From assembly GCF_900115095.1 (NCBI RefSeq), contig NZ_FOVH01000001.1, forward strand, positions 1,144,000 through 1,207,999: a stretch of 64,000 nucleotides of DNA, read 5' to 3'. The notes under the pieces were generated by a model. It searched no databases. It was not told the DNA's origin and saw nothing but the letters and a program-made list of their open reading frames with translations. A program made the translations under genes and the position numbers. This DNA is from Actinomadura madurae. GTDB lineage: Bacteria; Actinomycetota; Actinomycetes; Streptosporangiales; Streptosporangiaceae. Positions 8,097 to 17,288 of this stretch are shown in pieces; within the stretch, counting starts at the first letter, position 1; every line of letters begins with the position of its first letter.

Positions 8097-8690
8097 TCAG
8101 CCCGTGCCCGCCTCCCGCGCCACGCGTTCCAGCCGAGCCCGGTAGTCCTCCCACCAGGCCTTGTCACTGGACGGCATGTTGTCGTTGGCGGGCCGCAAGC
8201 CCACGGATCCGTCGATCAGTTCCCGGACGATGTCGGCGTGACCGGCATGCTGGTCGGTCTCGGCGATCATGTGCACCATGATCCGGTGCAGCGTGGTCTC
8301 GCTCCGCTCGTCCGGCCAGTGCGGCACCCGGCCGATCGCGTCCAGCGCCAGCGCGCCGATCGTGGCGTCGGAGTGCGCCCACGCCCGGCGGTACAGCCCG
8401 ATGACTTCCGCACGCGACTCGTCGGCCGTCGCCCACATGTCCGCGTTCGTCTCGGCGCCCTCGGCGAACCAGGGCATGGCCTCGCCGGACGGCCGCCCGA
8501 ACGTGTCACCGAAGTAGATCAGCTCCATGCTGGCCACATGCTTGACCAGCCCCAGCAGGTTGGTGCCGGTCGACGTCACCGGACGGCGGACGTCGTACTC
8601 CGAGAGCCCCTCGAGCTTCCACAGCAGGGCGTCCCGCCCGGCCTGCAGATAGAGCCGAAGGTCGGCCTTAGGATCCGATCCACTCATCAT
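8097..8690 (-). CDS. DinB/DUF664-family protein
   Basis: A 197-residue four-helix-bundle protein of the DinB/DUF664 type. Potential metal ligands are in 'LLGLVKHVASMELIYFGD' (first His) and 'LHRIMVHMIAETDQHAGHAD' (second and third His), the usual three-His spacing. Such actinobacterial proteins often use metal and mycothiol for thiol-transfer or detoxification; the substrate here cannot be read. Two adjacent ATGs (8690 and 8687) are equally possible starts. It is convergent to yhfW and divergent from the broken EEP gene at 8758. Confidence 0.8.
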   Translation of the reverse strand: MMSGSDPKADLRLYLQAGRDALLWKLEGLSEYDVRRPVTSTGTNLLGLVKHVASMELIYFGDTFGRPSGEAMPWFAEGAETNADMWATADESRAEVIGLYRRAWAHSDATIGALALDAIGRVPHWPDERSETTLHRIMVHMIAETDQHAGHADIVRELIDGSVGLRPANDNMPSSDKAWWEDYRARLERVAREAGTG

Positions 8691-8757
8691 GCCGCGCAGT
8701 CTGCCACCACCCCGAACCGCCCGCGTGACCGCTCGCAGACCGGGTAACGAACCGCCC

Positions 8758-9379
8758 ATGCAGGTGATGACCATGAACCTCTGGGGAACACGCGGGGACA
8801 GGATCGGGAGCCGATGGCCGTTCGACGGCGTCCGCGAGGCCGACCTCGACCTCACGCCCCGGACGGCGGGGTTCGCCTGCACCACCCTGGGCGCCCAGGT
8901 CATGGCACCGGACCCGGCTGGACCGCTGCTGCTCGTCAACCATGTCTCCAGCTGGCGGCTGGACATGGAGTACGAGCGCGAACTGCGGGCCGTCGCCGCC
9001 GCACGGCTCATCGAGACCATGCTGGACGGACGCGACATGCACGTCGTGCTCGCCGGAGACCTCGACGCGGCGCCCGACGCGGCCAGCGTGCGATTCTGGA
9101 TGGGACTCCGTTCTCTGCAGAACACGAGCGTCTGTTACCGAGATGCCTGGGACCGGATCCACCCCGGCGAACCGGGGGTCACCTACGCCCCGGACAACCC
9201 GCTGATGGAGGACGGAGATTGGCCGTTCCGCCGGATCGACTACGTGCTCGGGCGCTGTGGCCTGGACGGGCGGGCCGACGCTCCCCATCGACGACTGCCG
9301 GCGCGTGTTCGTCCATCCGGTCGGCGGTGTCCAGGCGAGCGATCATTACAGGCTGACCGCAGACCTCGGGGACGGGTAG
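8758..9379 (+). pseudogene. Endonuclease/exonuclease/phosphatase (EEP) family gene, internally deleted and frameshifted
   Basis: The N-terminus 'MTMNLWGTRGDR' is the EEP-family first strand, but it jumps directly to 'IGSRWPFDGVREADL', which in intact homologues follows some 50-60 residues later; the region with the catalytic Glu is missing. Downstream 'LAGDLDAAPDAASVRFW' and 'RIDYVLGR' are normal. Near 9262-9275 the frame changes: the family C-terminus 'TLPIDDCRRVFVHPVGGV' and 'ASDHYRLTADLGDG' is read in another frame, to TAG at 9377-9379. One internal deletion plus one frameshift make a functional enzyme unlikely, barring assembly error. Confidence 0.8.
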
Positions 9380-9398
9380 CGGAACAGCTACTCGGTGG

Positions 9399-9812
9399 TT
9401 ATTCCGCGTAGGGCTGGTCGGCTTTCTGGTCGCTGTAGGCGAGGTTCCAGATGTATCCGTCCGGGTCCGCGAAGGAGCCGCCGTACCCGCCCCACGGCAG
9501 CTTGCCGGCGGGCTTGAGGATCGTGGCGCCGGCCTTCCGCGCCTCTTCGAGGACCTCGTCGACGCGTGCCTCACTGCGGACGACGTAGGTGAGGACCAAC
9601 CCGCTGAAGCCGCTGCCCTCGGGGCTGGTGCCCACCTGTTCGGCCAGCCCCTCGCGGCCGTAGAAGCCGACCGGGGTGGCCCCGTCCGTTTCGAAGAAGA
9701 CCGAGATTCCCCAGTCATTCTGGACCTTCCAGCCGAGCCCCTGGGTGTAGAACTCCTTGGCCCGGTCCATATCCCGGACGGCGAGGAGGATCGCGCTGAC
9801 GTTCGCCTTCAT
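9399..9812 (-). CDS. VOC-family (glyoxalase/bleomycin-resistance-like) protein
   Basis: A 137-residue protein with paired beta-alpha-beta-beta-beta modules. 'AILLAVRDMDRAKEFYTQGLGWKV' opens the first module and 'GGYGGSFADPDGYIWNLAYS' closes the second, the usual VOC signature with a DPDG turn. The family binds a metal and acts in isomerisation, dioxygenation or drug sequestration; nothing here fixes the substrate. A strong ribosome site (AAAAGGAGACAGGAA) precedes the ATG. It is monocistronic and convergent with the EEP pseudogene. Confidence 0.85.
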   Translation of the reverse strand: MKANVSAILLAVRDMDRAKEFYTQGLGWKVQNDWGISVFFETDGATPVGFYGREGLAEQVGTSPEGSGFSGLVLTYVVRSEARVDEVLEEARKAGATILKPAGKLPWGGYGGSFADPDGYIWNLAYSDQKADQPYAE

Positions 9813-10070
9813 TTCCTGTCTCCTTTTGTTCGGAGCTAATGCGCTGCCTGCGCCCTTACGAGAATCACGCTACGCACGGGCGGCGAGCGGCGCTTCTTGA
9901 TTCCTGACCGGTCCTGCGCGCACACGGACGCTGCTCGGGGGCTCCGCGCGCACCGGCGTGACCTGCTTGTTCGGCACGGTTGCCGACCGGCTGCCGCTCC
10001 AGGGCGTGCCGCTGAACGGGCTCAGTGTCGGCGCCGCACCCGGGGGATCACCGTGCACTGCCGCGGTCGT

Positions 10071-10970
10071 TCAGAGCAGGACTGAAGGGTGGGTGAATCG
10101 TTTCCGGTAGGTGCTGGCCGTGAGACCGTAGTGGGCTTTGAATCTGCGGGCGAAATAGTTCTGGTCGGCCCAGCCGACGGCGCGGCCGATCTGCGTGATC
10201 GGCTGGTCGGTGTGCAGCAGAAGGTAGGCCGCCCTCTCAACGCGGTGCTGCGCGAGATAGGCCATGGGCGGCAGGCCGGTGGCCGCCCTGAACAGGCGGA
10301 TGATGTAGCGGGGCGTCAGGTGCAGTTCTTCGGCGAGTTCGTCGAGGGTCCATTTGTGGGCGAGCCGTGACTCCAGCAGGCGCATGGCGTCCAGGACGGC
10401 CGGGTGGGTGCGGGCCTCCACGCCGGGAACGTCTCCGACTTCTTTCGCGACGGCTCGCGCCAGGTGGCCGAGGAACAGTGAGAGCCGTCCGATGATGTCC
10501 GCCCGGTGCCGGTCCATTGGGCGGCCTCTCAGCTCGGCCAGCTCGTCCAGATGGACCGCGCATGTCTTGAGCGCCTGCGGATCCAGGCGGGTGGTCAGGA
10601 TGCCCCGGCGCTGCACTGAATTGGGGCCCGTCCACAGCAGGTAGCCGAGGAGCGGGTCTTCGCGTGTCCAGGCGAACTCGCGCTGGAGGAGGTCGCTGCT
10701 GAAGCAGCAGTTGTACAGGTTGAGCCCTTGGCAGTCCTCGTACCCGTGCCAGACTCCGGGGCGCAGCAGGATGGCGTCCCCGACCTTCACGTCCATGCGG
10801 CCCGTGAGCGATCTGTGCACGCCGTGCCCGCCGGTGACGACGGCGACCTCGACGAAGCTGTGCGTGTGCACGGGGTGCCCCGTCTCGTGGAAATGGCGCC
10901 CGGCGTAGGCCACTGAGCCGTCGGTAATGTAGGCGAGCCCTTTGGCCTCTTGAACTGGCACTTCGCTCAT
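10071..10970 (-). CDS. AraC-family regulator with cupin sensor domain
   Basis: About 299 residues: N-terminal cupin ('GHPVHTHSFVEVAVVTGG', 'GDAILLRPGVWHGYED') and a C-terminal double HTH (about residues 195-290, with 'WTLDELAEELHLTPRYIIRLFRA' and 'ITQIGRAVGWADQNYFARRFK'). The ATG at 10970 is preferred; an in-frame GTG at 10979 would add three residues. It is divergent from the GH78 rhamnosidase gene, an arrangement seen for RhaR/RhaS-like activators, so it probably activates that gene in response to rhamnose or a rhamnoside (inference). No clear operator was recognised in the 170-bp intergenic region. Confidence 0.85.
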   Translation of the reverse strand: MSEVPVQEAKGLAYITDGSVAYAGRHFHETGHPVHTHSFVEVAVVTGGHGVHRSLTGRMDVKVGDAILLRPGVWHGYEDCQGLNLYNCCFSSDLLQREFAWTREDPLLGYLLWTGPNSVQRRGILTTRLDPQALKTCAVHLDELAELRGRPMDRHRADIIGRLSLFLGHLARAVAKEVGDVPGVEARTHPAVLDAMRLLESRLAHKWTLDELAEELHLTPRYIIRLFRAATGLPPMAYLAQHRVERAAYLLLHTDQPITQIGRAVGWADQNYFARRFKAHYGLTASTYRKRFTHPSVLL

Positions 10971-11141
10971 GGGCCCCACACTCTAGCGCCGGGCCCGGAA
11001 GCGAACATCGTGCTAGTGCAGGCCGGTATCGGGCTATCCGGACGGGGTGCCTTCGCGCAGGATTCCTGCCTAGATCGCCACGCGGATCATCTAACGGGTG
11101 CAACGCCACAGCATCAAGGGCTTCGCCGGGGGGTTGAAGGG

Positions 11142-13892
11142 ATGACCGGTTCCGAAGGGACGACCGCCGCAGTGCTGGAACCTTACGGGCTCACCTGCGA
11201 GCATCTGGAAACGCCGATGGGCCTGGACGAGGCGTCTCCGCGCCTTTCCTGGAAACTGCGGTCGTCCCGCAGGGGAGACGGGCAGACCACCTACAGGTTG
11301 ACCGTGGCGCTCCAGCGCCGGGACCTCGACGATGCGGAACGGCTTGTCTGGGACACCGGCCGCCGCGAGTCCGCTGACGGCGTCTTGGTCCCGTATGACG
11401 GTCCGCCGCTTCAGTCCTCCACCCGGTACCACTGGCGCGTCGAGGTCTGGGATTCCCAGGAGTCACAGGCGGGGAAGGCGGAATCCTGGTTCGAGACCGG
11501 TCTGATGCATGCCGGCGAATGGCGTGCCGCGTGGATCGGAAGGGACCCGAAGGCGGCGGGCGTGGTGGAACCGCCCGGCGGCCCCGAGAGCGGCGGCCGT
11601 ACCGACCGCACCCGGCACCTGGCGCCCCTGTCCCACCTGCGGCGCTCCTTCGACCTGGACGGACGGATGCCGGTACGGGCGCGCGCCTACTGCTCCGCGC
11701 GCGGCCTCTACCAGTTGAGGGTGAACGGGCATCGCGTCGGTGATGCCGAGCTGGCGCCGGGCTGGACCGAGTATCACAGCCGCGTCCTCTACCAGACGTA
11801 CGACGTCACCGGCCTGCTGAGGAACGGCGAGAACGTGCTGGGCGCCGTGCTCGCGGACGGCTGGTGGAGCGGGTACGTCGGGTTCGACTCCCGTCACCAG
11901 GCCCTCCGCTACGGGCAGGCGCCGCAGCTCATCGTCCAGGTCCTGCTCGATTTCCCGGACGGGTCACGGCGCTGGATCGGCACGGACGGCGGCTGGCGGG
12001 AGCGCGACGGCGCCATCAAGTACGCCGACCTGCTCATGGGGGAGTACGTGGACGCCTGTGACGCTCTCCCCGGCTGGGACGCGCCCGGATACGACGACGG
12101 CATCTGGGCCCCGGCCGTCGTCCTCGACCGATCCACGGAGGTGCTGCGCGCCGTCCCCGACCCTCCCGTCCGCGTCACCGAGGAGCTGGCGCCCCGGTCG
12201 ATCGACGCGAGGCCCGGCGACCGCCTGATCGTCGACTTCGGCCAGAACATGGTCGGGCGGGTACGGCTCACCGTCCGGGGCGCCGAACGCGGGCGCCGCA
12301 TCCGGCTTCGGCACGCCGAGATGCTCGACGACGGGGAACTGTACGTCGAGAACCTCCGCACCGCCGAGGCCACCGACGTCTACGTCGCCGCGGGTGAGCC
12401 GGTGGAGGTGTTCGAGCCGACGTTCACCTTCCACGGGTTCCGGTACGCCGAGATCACCGGGTACCCCGGCGACCTGGCGCCGGAGGACGTGACCGGGCGG
12501 GTGCTGCACAGCGACACCCCGTTCACCGGCGAGTTCGCCTGCTCGGACGAGGCAGTGAACCGCCTCCACGCCAACATCGTCTGGGGGCAGCGCGGCAACT
12601 TCGTCGCCGTCCCGACCGACTGCCCGCAGCGCGACGAGCGGCTCGGCTGGCTCGCCGACGCCCAGGTGTTCCTGCCCACCGCGTGCCGCAACGCCGATGT
12701 GGCCGCGTTCTTCGCCCGCTGGATGCGGGACGTGGTGGACGCCCAGGACGCCGGCGGCGCCTTCCCCGACGTCGCCCCCAAGGTCTGCGTCGAGCGCGAA
12801 GGGGCCCCGGCCTGGGGCGACGGCGGCGTCATCATCCCCTGGCACCTGTACCGCACCTACGGCGACCGCCGCGTGCTGGAGCGGTCGTATCCCGCCATGA
12901 AGGCGTGGGTGGACTACATCCATCGGCACAACCCCGACCTGGTGTGGCGGCACCGGGTCGGCAACCACTACGGCGACTGGCTCCAGGTGGACGCGACGAC
13001 GCCGCGGGACCTGCTGGCCACCGCGTACTTCGCACGCAGCGCGCGGATCGTCGCGCAGGCGGCCGAGGTGCTCGGCGAGGACGCCGACGCCGAACGCCAC
13101 GGTGCCCTGCACGCCGATATCCGCGAGGCGTTCGTGGACGCCTTCGTCGACACCTCCGACGGGCGCGTCGAGGGCGGAACGCAGACCGCCTACCTCCTCG
13201 CGCTGGCGTTCGAGCTCATGCCGGACCGGCTCGTTCCCGCGGCCGTCCGGCACCTCGCGGCCGACATCGAGGCCCGCGACCGGCACCTGACCACGGGGTT
13301 CGTCGGCGTCGCGCTGCTGTGCCCGACGCTGGCCGAGCACGGTCGCGCCGACCTGGCCTACGCGCTGCTGCACCAGGACAGCTTTCCGTCCTGGCTCTAC
13401 TCGATCCGGCACGGCGCCACCACGATCTGGGAGCGCTGGGACGGCTGGACCGAGGACCGCGGATTCCAGTCGCCCGAGATGAACTCCTTCAACCACTACA
13501 GCCTCGGCTCGATCGGCGACTGGCTCTACGGCGGCGTCGCCGGCATCGACCAGCGCCCCGGCTCGGTCGCCTACGAGCGTCTGCTGCTCCGGCCGCGGAT
13601 CGGCGGCACGCCTACGTGGGCCCGCGCCCGGCAGGCGACCCCGCTGGGGGACGTCTCCTGCGGCTGGTCGATCGAGGACGGCGAACTCCGTCTGGAGGCC
13701 GCCGTCCCGCCCGGAGCCTCGGCCACCCTGCACATCCCGACCGTCGATCCCGGCGGTGTCCGTGAAGGCGGCGAAGCTCTCGCCGCACGCGAGGGCATCG
13801 AGATCATCGACGTCCTTCCCGAGGCCCAGGTCCTCGTCGTCGAGCTGGCCTCCGGCCGCTACTCCTTCGGCGCGCATCCACCCCGGCGCTGA
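11142..13892 (+). CDS. GH78 alpha-L-rhamnosidase
   Basis: A 916-residue glycosidase removing terminal alpha-L-rhamnose from plant or microbial glycosides. Order: N-terminal beta domains ('PRLSWKLRSS' fibronectin-like start, residues 20-130), carbohydrate-binding-like beta sandwich ('ARAYCSARGLYQLRVNG'), then the (alpha/alpha)6 catalytic barrel with the conserved acidic motif 'TDCPQRDERLGWLADAQ' at about residues 492-508 and 'WERWDGW' later, and a C-terminal beta domain. No signal peptide is visible, so the enzyme is probably cytoplasmic. Start at 11142 follows GAAGGG and fits the family N-terminus. Confidence 0.92.
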   Translation: MTGSEGTTAAVLEPYGLTCEHLETPMGLDEASPRLSWKLRSSRRGDGQTTYRLTVALQRRDLDDAERLVWDTGRRESADGVLVPYDGPPLQSSTRYHWRVEVWDSQESQAGKAESWFETGLMHAGEWRAAWIGRDPKAAGVVEPPGGPESGGRTDRTRHLAPLSHLRRSFDLDGRMPVRARAYCSARGLYQLRVNGHRVGDAELAPGWTEYHSRVLYQTYDVTGLLRNGENVLGAVLADGWWSGYVGFDSRHQALRYGQAPQLIVQVLLDFPDGSRRWIGTDGGWRERDGAIKYADLLMGEYVDACDALPGWDAPGYDDGIWAPAVVLDRSTEVLRAVPDPPVRVTEELAPRSIDARPGDRLIVDFGQNMVGRVRLTVRGAERGRRIRLRHAEMLDDGELYVENLRTAEATDVYVAAGEPVEVFEPTFTFHGFRYAEITGYPGDLAPEDVTGRVLHSDTPFTGEFACSDEAVNRLHANIVWGQRGNFVAVPTDCPQRDERLGWLADAQVFLPTACRNADVAAFFARWMRDVVDAQDAGGAFPDVAPKVCVEREGAPAWGDGGVIIPWHLYRTYGDRRVLERSYPAMKAWVDYIHRHNPDLVWRHRVGNHYGDWLQVDATTPRDLLATAYFARSARIVAQAAEVLGEDADAERHGALHADIREAFVDAFVDTSDGRVEGGTQTAYLLALAFELMPDRLVPAAVRHLAADIEARDRHLTTGFVGVALLCPTLAEHGRADLAYALLHQDSFPSWLYSIRHGATTIWERWDGWTEDRGFQSPEMNSFNHYSLGSIGDWLYGGVAGIDQRPGSVAYERLLLRPRIGGTPTWARARQATPLGDVSCGWSIEDGELRLEAAVPPGASATLHIPTVDPGGVREGGEALAAREGIEIIDVLPEAQVLVVELASGRYSFGAHPPRR

Positions 13893-14010
13893 CCCGCGAA
13901 CCTTCCGAGGAGGCCGACCCGGACACCGTCCTCCGTGAAATGGAAGGAGAAGTAGGCCACCCGAATTGCAGCCGGTTCGTGCCTTCCCGGGCGACGGTTA
14001 GGCTGTCCGG

Positions 14011-14556
14011 GTGTCCTTGGCTGTAGCGGTCGGCATCGCGGGTGCACTGGGATTCACGGGCGGCATGTTCCTACGGCCTATGGCCGAGCGGCTGTTTCGC
14101 AGGACTCCGTCGTTGCGGTCCTACCGCCGGGAACTGGCGGGGCCGCGACCCGGGCTCGCGTTCTACGTCGTCCCGCCCAGCCTCGGCAGCACCGACGAGA
14201 TCGTCGCCGAGCTGACCGCGGGCCGCCGTCCCCGTCTCTGCCTGATCGGCCGGTTGTGCGGGCCGCTGCCCTATGACCGGGTCGCCGTGCCGGAGAACGC
14301 GCTGGTCCGCGGTGCCCTGTGGGTGGCACCCGGGCTGCTGATGTTCGATCCGCATGGTGAGGGCGAGCTGAGCGTCCTGGAGGCACCGTACGGGGTGGAG
14401 GTGACCGAGCCGATGCTCAGCGAGGCGGGCGTTCCGGTCCTCACCCTCGATCTCGGCGACGGCGTGCTCGTGTTCGAACCCGCCCCCGATACCGATGCCG
14501 AACACGCGTGGAGCCGGATCCGCACCGTCATCGAGGACGACCGGTCCGGCGGCTAG
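14011..14556 (+). CDS. Hypothetical protein with N-terminal hydrophobic segment
   Basis: A 181-residue protein I do not recognise. It begins at a GTG with a short hydrophobic stretch (about residues 3-23) ending in Arg-rich 'RPMAERLFRRTPSLRSYRRE', so it may be inserted in or anchored to the membrane with the remainder cytoplasmic. The rest is a soluble-looking alpha/beta region without obvious catalytic motifs. Codon usage is strongly GC3 and the frame is clean over its length. It stands alone between the rhamnosidase and an alcohol dehydrogenase remnant. Confidence 0.6.
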   Translation: MSLAVAVGIAGALGFTGGMFLRPMAERLFRRTPSLRSYRRELAGPRPGLAFYVVPPSLGSTDEIVAELTAGRRPRLCLIGRLCGPLPYDRVAVPENALVRGALWVAPGLLMFDPHGEGELSVLEAPYGVEVTEPMLSEAGVPVLTLDLGDGVLVFEPAPDTDAEHAWSRIRTVIEDDRSGG

Positions 14557-14577
14557 CGCCGCATCAGAGCGGGCAGG

Positions 14578-14823
14578 GACGGCGTGCACGGCGCTCCGGC
14601 GGCGCTGCACCTGGAGGAGCAGTGGATCCGGGACATCACCATCACCACGGGCCTGGTGGACACCTTCTCCACCCCGACCCTGCTGCGCCTGGTCGCCGGC
14701 CGGCAGCTCGACGCCGCCGCGTTCGTCACCCACACCTTCACCCTTGAGGAGTTCCCCAAGGCTTACGAGGTGTTCTCCGACGCCGCCCACACCGGCGCGC
14801 TCAAGGTCGTCCTGACCCGCTGA
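14578..14823 (+). pseudogene. C-terminal remnant of a zinc-dependent alcohol dehydrogenase
   Basis: The translation 'GAPAALHLEEQWIRDITITT' followed by 'LVDTFSTPTLLRLVAGRQLD' and a 'GALKVVLTR' C-terminus matches the last ~80 residues of medium-chain Zn alcohol dehydrogenases. The N-terminal GroES domain and Rossmann core are absent; the sequence upstream belongs to the hypothetical gene ending at 14556. A GTG at 14584 could initiate but would give only a non-catalytic fragment, so this is treated as a decayed gene. Confidence 0.75.
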
Positions 14824-14831
14824 GCTCTGGG

Positions 14832-15419
14832 TCACGGACGGCGGACGCGGTAGCGCATGTGCGTGACGTGCCGTGCGGGGTCCTCGCCCTGCGGAGTGGT
14901 CAAGCGGCGGACCGGGTCGAGCTCGATGTGCTCGGCGGGCAGATCGTCGAACAGCCTTCGCCCCTGCCCGAGCAGGACCGGTACGACGTGCAGCTCCAGT
15001 TCGTCGAGCTGCCCGGCCCGCAGCAGCGCCTGCGCCGCCCCCGCACCGTGCACCAGCACGTCGCCGTCTCCGGCCGCCGCGCGGGCCTGTGCGGCGCACT
15101 CGTCGGCATCGGTGACATAGCGGACGCTGCCCGGCGGCGGGTCGTCCGGGACGTCCCGGGTCAGGACGAAGATCGGGACCCCGTCGTGATGGTCGCCCCG
15201 CCAGCGGCCTGCGTGTTCGTAGGTGCGGCGACCGGAGATGACGGCGCGGGTGGCCATCGCCTCGGCGTGGACCTGTCCGCTCGGTCCCGGGTCGTTGCGC
15301 CGGTCGAGCCAGTTGAAAAGGCGGAACCCGCCGATGCCCATCGGGTTCTCCATGCTGTCCTGCGGCCCGGTGACGTAGCCGTCCAGGGACATGGTCATGT
15401 ACAGCCGGATGATCGCCAT
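14832..15419 (-). CDS. RibD C-terminal/dihydrofolate-reductase-like protein (paralogue 1)
   Basis: A 195-residue NADPH-dependent reductase-fold protein. The family pattern is visible: 'LYMTMSLDGYVTGP', 'ISGRRTYEHAGRW', 'VPIFVLTRD', 'DVLVHGAGAAQALLRAGQLDE' and 'VVPVLLGQGRRLFDD'. These stand-alone RibD-C proteins are common in actinomycetes and mostly without assigned substrate. It lies 4 bp downstream of a close paralogue read in the same direction, so the two form a dicistron that probably arose by tandem duplication. Confidence 0.85.
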   Translation of the reverse strand: MAIIRLYMTMSLDGYVTGPQDSMENPMGIGGFRLFNWLDRRNDPGPSGQVHAEAMATRAVISGRRTYEHAGRWRGDHHDGVPIFVLTRDVPDDPPPGSVRYVTDADECAAQARAAAGDGDVLVHGAGAAQALLRAGQLDELELHVVPVLLGQGRRLFDDLPAEHIELDPVRRLTTPQGEDPARHVTHMRYRVRRP

Positions 15420-15423
15420 CGCC

Positions 15424-16023
15424 TCAGCCCTCCGTCCTCACGCGGTACCGCAGGTGCGCGACACCCGACCCGTCCACGGCACGGAGCAGTTCGAGCTCGA
15501 TGTGGTCGGGTGGCATGTCCTCGAAGAGCGGTTCCCCCTGTCCGAGCAGCACCGGGACCAGGTGAATCTGCAGCTCGTCCAGGACGCCTGCGGCAAGTGC
15601 GAGCCGAGCGGTTCGGGCCCCGTGGACGAGCACGTCCTTGCCTCCGGCCGCGTCCTTGGCCATGCTCATCGCGGCCGTGACGTCTCCGACATAGGTGACT
15701 CCGGGCCATCGCGACTCCGGATCGGGCTCACGGCGGCTCAGCACGAAGATCGGCACGCCGTCGTGGTGGTCGCCGCCCCAGCCGCCGGCGAGCTCGAACG
15801 TCCGGCGGCCGACGACGACCGCCCCGGTGGCCGAGACCTCGTCCATCACTTCACGGTTCACACCCGTCAGGTGGTCGCCTTTCCGGCGCGCGGCGTCGGC
15901 ATCGGGCAGGAACCACTCGTGCAGCCGATGGCCTCCGTCGCCGAGCCCGTTGCCCTTCGCCACGTTCGGTCCGGCGATGAACCCGTCCACCGACATCGAC
16001 ATGTACAACACGGTCTTGCTCAC
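15424..16023 (-). CDS. RibD C-terminal/dihydrofolate-reductase-like protein (paralogue 2)
   Basis: A 199-residue paralogue of the next gene, with matching blocks 'LYMSMSVDGFIAGP', 'VVGRRTFELAGGWGGDHHDG', 'KDVLVHGARTARLALAAGVLDE' and 'LVPVLLGQGEPLFED'. The GTG at 16023 is chosen: it begins the fold directly and has AAGGAAGG upstream. Longer in-frame extensions to 16167 have no homology and would run into the promoter region of the divergent LuxR gene. It may be regulated by that LuxR protein; not shown by sequence. Confidence 0.85.
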   Translation of the reverse strand: MSKTVLYMSMSVDGFIAGPNVAKGNGLGDGGHRLHEWFLPDADAARRKGDHLTGVNREVMDEVSATGAVVVGRRTFELAGGWGGDHHDGVPIFVLSRREPDPESRWPGVTYVGDVTAAMSMAKDAAGGKDVLVHGARTARLALAAGVLDELQIHLVPVLLGQGEPLFEDMPPDHIELELLRAVDGSGVAHLRYRVRTEG

Positions 16024-16154
16024 GGTTCCGGTCCTTCCTTGTGCGGCCGGGAAGCCGCGGATGCTGACGCGTTCGCCCAGCATCCGGGATCGTGAAGCCA
16101 GGGTGTATCCCAGATTTCTGGGATGACGCCGTCGATCGCCATAGGATCCCGGTC

Positions 16155-17279
16155 GTGGCCCACACATCGGCGGCGCACGCGCGCGTCCGTGACGAGATCG
16201 TCAGGCTGGTTCACCGCGGGTTGCCGGTGCCGGAGTTCGCGCGGGCCGTCGGCGATGCCCTGGCCCGGGCCGTGCCCGCCGAGGGCACCTGCCTGATGAC
16301 GACCGACCCGGCGACCATGCTCCCGACCGCGGAGTTCGTGGAGAACGGCCTGCCCGCGGCCGAGCTGCTCCGGCTCGTGGAGATCGAGGTGCGTGAGCCG
16401 GACTTCAACACCTGGGCGCGGCTCGCCCGTGCCGCCCGCCCGGCCGGGAGCCTGAGCGACGCCACCGCCGGCGACCTCGACCGCAGCCCGCGTCAGCGGG
16501 AGATCCGCCGCCCCGGGGGATTCTCCGACGAGTTGCGGGTGGTGCTCGCCGACGGCACCGGGACCTGGGGCCAGCTGACCGTGTTCCGGGAGGCAGGCCG
16601 CCCGTACTTCTCCCCGGCCGAGGTGGAGTTCGCGGCGTCGATCGCCGACGTGATCACCGATGGACTGCGGCGCGGCCTGCTGCTCGGCGACGCGCGGGCC
16701 GGTGACGACGACGTCGGCCTGCTGGTCCTCGACGCCGATGACGGCGTGCGCATGTCCAACAGGACGGCGGAACACCTGCTGGACGAGCTGGGCACCGGCG
16801 GCAGGGAGGGCGCTCGGCTGCCACTGGTGATCTCCTCCGTCGCCCGCCAGGCGCGTTCCCTCTTCGCCCCGGCACCGGGTGCGGCACCCGCGCCGGCCGG
16901 TGCCCGGCCGGCCAGGGCCCGGGCCCGCACCCGGGCCGGCCGGTGGCTGATCGTCCGGGGCTCGCTGCTGGACGACGGCCCGGAACCGCGGGTCGCGGTG
17001 ATGCTGGAAGCCGCTCGCCCCGCCGAGATGGCGCCCATGATGGTCGACGCCTACGGCTTCACCGACAGCGAGCGCAGGGTCACCGAGCTGGTGGCCAAGG
17101 GCCTGTCGACCAAGCAGATCGCCGACCGGCTGCACGTGTCGTCGTACACCGTCCAGGACCACCTGAAGTCGATCTTCGCCAAGTCGGGCAGCGGTTCGCG
17201 CGGCGACCTGATCGCCCGGCTGTTCCTCGACCACCACGCCGTCTCCCTGACGTCGGGAGCCGCCGCGGACGCGGGGTGA
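16155..17279 (+). CDS. LuxR-family transcriptional regulator
   Basis: A 374-residue protein with a C-terminal LuxR HTH (about residues 300-360: 'YGFTDSERRVTELVAKGLST' then 'IADRLHVSSYTVQDHLKSIF') and an N-terminal GAF-like sensor region of the kind found in many actinobacterial orphans. No receiver domain or ATPase motif. A low-complexity Ala/Pro/Arg linker is seen around residues 235-260. The GTG at 16155 is preferred because the preceding ATG (16092) overlaps the likely promoters. Divergent from the RibD-like pair; convergent with the GntR gene (10-bp gap). Confidence 0.8.
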   Translation: MAHTSAAHARVRDEIVRLVHRGLPVPEFARAVGDALARAVPAEGTCLMTTDPATMLPTAEFVENGLPAAELLRLVEIEVREPDFNTWARLARAARPAGSLSDATAGDLDRSPRQREIRRPGGFSDELRVVLADGTGTWGQLTVFREAGRPYFSPAEVEFAASIADVITDGLRRGLLLGDARAGDDDVGLLVLDADDGVRMSNRTAEHLLDELGTGGREGARLPLVISSVARQARSLFAPAPGAAPAPAGARPARARARTRAGRWLIVRGSLLDDGPEPRVAVMLEAARPAEMAPMMVDAYGFTDSERRVTELVAKGLSTKQIADRLHVSSYTVQDHLKSIFAKSGSGSRGDLIARLFLDHHAVSLTSGAAADAG

Positions 17280-17288
17280 AGGCGGCCG

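Noticed and set aside
9813..10070. Small frames in the 258-bp gap, including one of about 62 codons at 9897-10085
   Set aside because: No ribosome site, no homology and no consistent codon pattern; treated as non-coding.
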